From: Cryptomeria japonica
Lineage: Eukaryota > Streptophyta > Pinopsida > Cupressales > Cupressaceae
NCBI RefSeq assembly: GCF_030272615.1
Contig: NC_081414.1
Location: forward strand, 810,937,069 to 811,001,068
Direction of reading: 5' to 3'
DNA length: 64,000 bases
The notes under the pieces were generated by a model that saw nothing but the letters and a program-made list of their open reading frames with translations, was not told where the DNA came from and made no database searches. A program made the position numbers and the translations under genes. This document shows, one piece after another, positions 59,885 through 64,000 of the stretch (within the stretch, counting starts at the first letter, position 1; each line of letters begins with the position of its first letter).

Positions 59885-60715
59885 CAGTCTGAAGCTTCTA
59901 TATCCCAAATGGACTCAAGATCCAGAAACTGACTAGTACTAACAAGTTCATCTTCATTCTGAGTCAGGTATTGAAAAATTTCTTCGTCTTCATGCTGACT
60001 ATGAGTCTATGATCAATCATTTGTCTCAGCACTAGCACTAGCACTAGCACTAGCACCACCAACTTTTAAAGTATTGCACAACCCTCACCTTTCACACATT
60101 GAATTCCAGATTGCCAGTGCTCTATCATATGGAAAATCTCTAACATTATACTGTTACAAACAACCTCAAGCAAGTTTCCAAATTTTTGTCTAATTTGTTT
60201 CTGATCTTTGATTTCAAAAGCCCTAATGCACTGAAAACTCTCTCATCTTCCACCGACCTCAATATTATTGTTTGACATAAATCAACAAGTTTCAAATATT
60301 TTGGTATTGCAATACGCAATACGTCACTTTGAAATATCATTTTCCAAAGCCTTGTGATTGATCTAGGTTCAAATGGATTCATAGTCAATGCAAAGCGTTA
60401 ACATTATTTTTTAAGATGATCTGAATTTAAAATTCCTTCTATTGGTTGTCCGTTGCAATATGCATCTTTTGAAAAATGTCAATATCAATTCCTCTAGTAA
60501 TTTATGAAACACCTTTGCATCATTTGGATTATGTCCAATTGAATGCCAAAATTAAGGATACACACAATCCATGGCTTCAAGTATTTCTTCTTGAGGAAAT
60601 CTTTCATGAATCTTAGTTGAAAGTTCATATGCAATAGACTTCAAATTATCACTATCAGATTTAACAATCCTGTCAAAATCCTTTTACAAAGACACATAAC
60701 TCATTTTTTGCATTG
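59885..60715 (-). pseudogene. hAT transposase C-terminal fragment (hAT2)
   Basis: Minus strand. IPKYLKLVDLCQTIILRSVE, then RVFSALGLLKSKIRNKLDK and NLETCLRL at 60388-60146, is the hAT dimerisation region and parallels hAT1 at 46850-46960. Upstream (60640-60400) are fragments such as FPQEEILEAMDCVYP, now in other frames. The tail ends in an Ala/Ser run encoded by GCACTA hexamers (60029-60058). The upstream part is cut off by the gypsy E2 LTR at 60721. Non-functional. Confidence 0.78.
60029..60058 (+). repeat. GCACTA hexamer microsatellite
   Basis: Four to five copies of AGCACT or GCACTA inside the hAT2 C-terminal coding region, probably a replication-slippage product. Confidence 0.8.
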
Positions 60716-60923
60716 AAATGTGTAGCGTCCTAAAATTGTGACACTTGCAATTTTGACTGCATTTCGGTCTTCACGATGGCGACGCAACACGCAACTTGAA
60801 TGGAGACCCCGAAACTTGCTCATGACACCAAAAACTGCATTTTCTTGCACCTTGGCCTGAACCTCCTTTGCACCCTGCTGTCTCGGGAGGTGGAACCAGA
60901 GCGCCCAGCGCCTTGGTCCTTCA

Positions 60924-60950
60924 GGACCAGGGCGCCCAGCGCCCTGGTCC
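60924..60950 (+). other. Perfect GC-rich hairpin in E2 LTR
   Basis: Arms GGACCAGGGCGC and GCGCCCTGGTCC (12 bp, all paired) flank a CCA loop. An overlapping copy of the pattern lies at 60901-60919. It is strikingly GC-rich for this window. Confidence 0.8.
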
Positions 60951-61073
60951 CTGGGTCCTATTTTGGGCCCAGTCTCTTTTGGACTTCGGGTCTTTATGTT
61001 TGCAAATGGGAAAATTATCTTTCCTGGTTGGCCTAAGGTCGGGAAAATCAGTCTATCAGCCCTAATTGACAAG

Positions 61074-61080
61074 TATATAA
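61074..61080 (+). promoter_or_regulatory. TATA box in E2 LTR
   Basis: TATATAA lies about 350 bp into the LTR, the position expected for U3. Confidence 0.55.
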
Positions 61081-61943
61081 ACTACATTTTCCTCTTTCAT
61101 TCGACATGATAGAAAAAGCATGGAAATTATACTCAAGCATTCAAGCATTCAAGCATTCCTTCAAGCAATTAATCATTTCAAGTCTCCATTCAAGGCTAAG
61201 TGTTGCATTCAAGACAAGGATTCAACCATTGAAGAGGAGATCACTTACTACATACTACTACAACATACAACATACAACATCTATACCTTCGCACATAAGG
61301 ATACAAACATCCTTACAACAAGGTATTAGTACTCGTTTTACATTACAGACATTTACATTTACAACATTGCTCATTTCTTGGTTAATTCCAAAACCAGGGT
61401 TTGACCTAAAGGCAAACCCCTAATCCCTAACCCCCCAATCATCTTTGCTTTTCTGTGTGTAGGTTGCAGGTATGCGACTGAAATTAAAGATCTGGAATCC
61501 TTGTGCAGAGACGAACAGATCCCCCTTCGTTTTGCAGATTTTTCGGAGGACCGTGGCGCTCGGGCGCCATCGTCCTGACAAATTTTGCTCAAATTTGTAG
61601 GACAGCACCGTATCGACATTTTACTGCTAATTCCAGGTCCGCAGCTTCATCCTATATCCCTATCTCATTTTATAAGCGAATCTTTTTCACTTTCTATGCA
61701 TTCCTAGCTTAATTTTTCTATCAACATTCTTTACAAAAGAGGGTAGCCTTGCTTTCTTCACCCTTGAAACACATTTAGCATCCAATCTTGCATTGTGTGG
61801 GATTGGATCTTGTGGGTTTCAACCCCTCTTTTGAATGTAAAGTCCCTCCTAAGTGAAAACCATCAACCCTAGTGACCCTCCCTTCTCTCTCCTCGGAGTT
61901 GGGGAGGGGAGAACGACTAGGGTTCGATTTTTCCGCTTTACAT

Positions 61944-61963
61944 TTTGGTGAACCCGACGTGAA
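61944..61963 (+). other. Primer-binding site of gypsy E2
   Basis: TTTGGTGAACCCGACGTGAA starts one base after the LTR end at 61942. The same site, with changes, occurs in gypsy F at 28260-28277. The tRNA is not assigned. Confidence 0.75.
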
Positions 61964-62986
61964 CATCCTTTCTGATTATTCAATGTTAGATCTGAAAATT
62001 GGATTCCTTGATTACATTTCCATGTTTGATCTTTTGCAAATTTTTAGAGGTTGATTGCATGAAAACCCTAAATTTCCTTTTTAAGTAATTAAACTTGTGA
62101 AATGTTTAATTATTAATGCTTGTTTCAGATCTGCCCTTCTATTACAAATTATCAATTCATATTTGTGCTTTAATTTTGAAAATTAAGTGGTTAAAACCCT
62201 AATTTTTGAAATCCTCTTGATTCAACCTTTGTCCGACAATTTCACTGATCAAAACATATCCAAATCAGCTGTAACTTTGGATTCCGCAATAAAATCACAA
62301 TATCTTTCATCCCTGAAAATTTGGAAAAAAGTTGCGAGGACCATGTGCACTCCGAGCGCCATCGTCCCCGACATTTTTTCCGAAATTTCGGGAACGAGAT
62401 CTTACTGTATTTTCCTGCTAAAATCCAGAATTTTGGCTGATTTTATCAATTATAACACTTTCAAAATTAAAGTCAAAGTTGGTCTAGGGATTGCTTGGAT
62501 TAATGCTCCTAATCATTCAAAAATCATTGAAATTGAAATTTTGTGTCAAAATTGTGTTCTTACTGTCCTAAATCTGAAAAGTGTGTTATCATTCATTCGA
62601 AATTTCAGTGCTTTATTCAAATTCTTGCAATCTGTGACTTTTGAAATTTTCCCTCTCTTTTTCAAAATTCAAATTTTTGCATTTTTCGACAATCTTGGTA
62701 GGGTTCAATTTCGAGATTGCAACTTTAATTTGGCCTATCTACAGATTGTAAAATCACTCAATTTTTTCAGATTAGCTCTAAAATCATCATAACTTTCATC
62801 CCTGCAAATTTCGAAAAAAGTTGTCGGGACCGTGTGCACTCCAAAGCGCCACGGTCCCTGACATTTTTTCTGAAATTTTGGGAGATTGTCCTGATTATAT
62901 TTAACAGCTTAAATCCAGAAGATTGGCTGATTTTACTGAAAATTGCTACCTCTAAATTCAATTTTTTTTCTCTCCCTCTCTAGTGC
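61964..62986 (+). other. Untranslated leader of gypsy E2 with two copies of a ~150-bp repeat
   Basis: About 1 kb between primer site and gag ATG. A segment near 62297-62450 repeats at 62787-62940, each centred on an inverted repeat of about 70-73 bp (62317-62388 and 62806-62878). Short open frames occur but are unlike gag. A leader of this length with paired hairpins could hold packaging or dimerisation signals. This is inference. Confidence 0.65.
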
Positions 62987-64000
62987 ATGAGTTTTACAAC
63001 AATAAGCCCTACTTACACTATTCCCGTTAGACGAAGCTATAGAATTAAGTCTTTCCGAGGTTTAACTACTGAGGAGATGGAACCTAATTTGAATAGCCTT
63101 TTTAATGAGGACATGGGTAATTCCTCTAATCCTCCTAATGATGAAGAAGCTCTCCATGAGGTTTCTGAAGAACAACTTTCGAAATTGGATAACCAATTTG
63201 ACGATTTTCGACAATGGATGTCTCAAGAATACCCTGATAGTCAAGCTCTTCCTTTAATTGAGGGTCTAAAACGTATGCTTCAAAGTGATAAGAATGGAAT
63301 AGATATTTTGCATGGTATTGCACACATTGTGGATTCGAATGTGATGCCTATGAAGAGTTGTGCTGAAAATTTGGGTTATACACAACCTCCTACTCAAGTC
63401 AGTCATTCTATTCCTTTGATGACTTCTATTGCTAGCATACCTACCTTTACATCAAACATAATGGCTACTTCTACACAAGACATTCCTCCTATGATCACTA
63501 ATCATGGGGGCAATCCCTCTTCTTCAATTAACCCTCTTCCTTCATTCAATCCAACTTCTTCATTCATTCCTTCAATGAGTGTTCCTATTATATCTCCACA
63601 AATGAACACGACGCAAGGGGGCAATTCATTTAACCATTCCATTCCTCCTTGTAGTGTTCCTCCCATCCAATCATCTCCTATGACTAATTATCATAGAGTC
63701 TCACCACCTTACTCTTTACCTTCTTTCAATAACATAACACCTCCATCTCAATCTAACACATCTAATATGAATTCTTCGACTGAAGCGACCATTAACAATC
63801 TTGCACAAACTGTCTCTTCTTTACAACAACAAATTGCCTCTATGAATCAATCTAAGTTTAGTGTGCCCACATTTGATGTTGCGAGCCCACTTTCTCTTGA
63901 TATTGTTCGAGCTATTCCCCCTAAACATGTTGAAATTCCACATTTGGAGCTTTATAATGGTAAAGGTGATCCTCTAACACATGTTAAGACTTTTCAAACA
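62987..64000 (+). CDS. Gypsy E2 gag, open to the window end
   Basis: ATG at 62987 (MSFTTISPTYTIPVRRSYR) begins 338 uninterrupted codons that run off the window. The N-terminal ~100 residues are charged, then a Pro/Ser/Thr/Asn-rich stretch (about residues 130-265) precedes LAQTVSSLQQQIASM and FDVASPLSLDIVRAI, then LELYNGKGDPLTHVKTF, the conserved start of the retrotransposon gag domain. So the capsid domain lies mostly to the right of the window. It is expected to form the virus-like particle. It is the only long undamaged frame in the right half, which makes E2 the youngest insertion here. It sits inside a hAT fragment. The pol region is not visible, so whether the element is autonomous is unknown. 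Confidence 0.82.
   Translation, partial: MSFTTISPTYTIPVRRSYRIKSFRGLTTEEMEPNLNSLFNEDMGNSSNPPNDEEALHEVSEEQLSKLDNQFDDFRQWMSQEYPDSQALPLIEGLKRMLQSDKNGIDILHGIAHIVDSNVMPMKSCAENLGYTQPPTQVSHSIPLMTSIASIPTFTSNIMATSTQDIPPMITNHGGNPSSSINPLPSFNPTSSFIPSMSVPIISPQMNTTQGGNSFNHSIPPCSVPPIQSSPMTNYHRVSPPYSLPSFNNITPPSQSNTSNMNSSTEATINNLAQTVSSLQQQIASMNQSKFSVPTFDVASPLSLDIVRAIPPKHVEIPHLELYNGKGDPLTHVKTFQT

Larger units (their letters stand above)
60721..61942 (+). repeat. 5' LTR of gypsy E2
   Basis: It begins TGTAGCGTCCTAAAATTGTGA and ends CTTTACA, followed by the primer site. The length is 1,222 bp. It corresponds along its length to the 3' LTR of gypsy E (22816-23921). A TATA box lies at 61074-61080 and hairpins at 60924-60950 and 61548-61575. 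The 3' LTR is outside the window. Confidence 0.85.

Noticed and set aside
60800-61072. Open frames on both strands in the E2 LTR
   Set aside because: They result from the GC-rich hairpin region inside a non-coding LTR.
62187-62792. 201-codon open frame in the E2 leader
   Set aside because: It crosses the duplicated hairpin modules and has Phe/Ile/Lys-rich composition unlike a gag; the real gag ATG is at 62987. Treated as untranslated leader.

Overview
This window looks like intergenic DNA from a plant with a large, repeat-rich nuclear genome. The signs are Ty1/copia and Ty3/gypsy retrotransposons with plant-type primer-binding sites, a plant L1-type LINE, hAT transposases and low GC. A gymnosperm is plausible, but that is an impression and cannot be proved here. 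I see no intact host gene, tRNA, rRNA or CRISPR. Almost every reading frame is a decayed transposon frame.

Layout. 1-171 is the gag fragment of a gypsy element (family E). It is interrupted at 172 by element A1 (5' LTR 172-1392, ORF1 1455-2805, ORF2 3324-6701, multiple polypurine tracts, 3' LTR from 6998). That 3' LTR carries a truncated copia element, C (7145-10534). The right part of an A-type LTR resumes at 10535 and leads into a second A copy, A2 (ORF1 11008-12262). 12263-12707 is an unidentified exon-like fragment. 12713-20295 is element B on the minus strand, complete, with an AATTG target duplication. It sits in family E, whose gag end, protease-like region and 3' LTR follow (20301-23921). 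23985-29912 is a minus-strand gypsy element, F, truncated at its 3' end. 29930-31250 is a LINE 3' fragment. 31350-43690 is a complete minus-strand gypsy element, H, with gag, protease, RT, RNase H, integrase and an extra ORF3, flanked by AATAT. 43696-47197 is a hAT element. 48045-52095 is a lone minus-strand ORF, D. 52497-58230 is bounded by inverted arrays of a ~265-bp repeat. 57186-59100 holds an array of GCGAGC dyads. 59885-60715 is a second hAT fragment, cut by a younger gypsy element, E2 (60721 to the window end), whose gag is still fully open.

How the parts relate. Elements A and B look like pol-less, Sirevirus-like copia derivatives with two ORFs: a coiled-coil protein with several zinc knuckles, and a second protein of about 1,100 residues. 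The second protein of A and B is clearly homologous between them. It appears to share a layout with ORF3 of gypsy element H and with the lone ORF D. An accessory protein shared between copia-type and gypsy-type elements is the most interesting signal here. Elements A, B, C and the E copy all lack reverse transcriptase, so they would depend on enzymes supplied in trans. Other unusual structure includes a conserved internal promoter-like block ahead of ORF2 in A and B, a recurrent hairpin module in gypsy LTRs and leader, and a strong bias of dead ORFs toward CAG to TAG stops.
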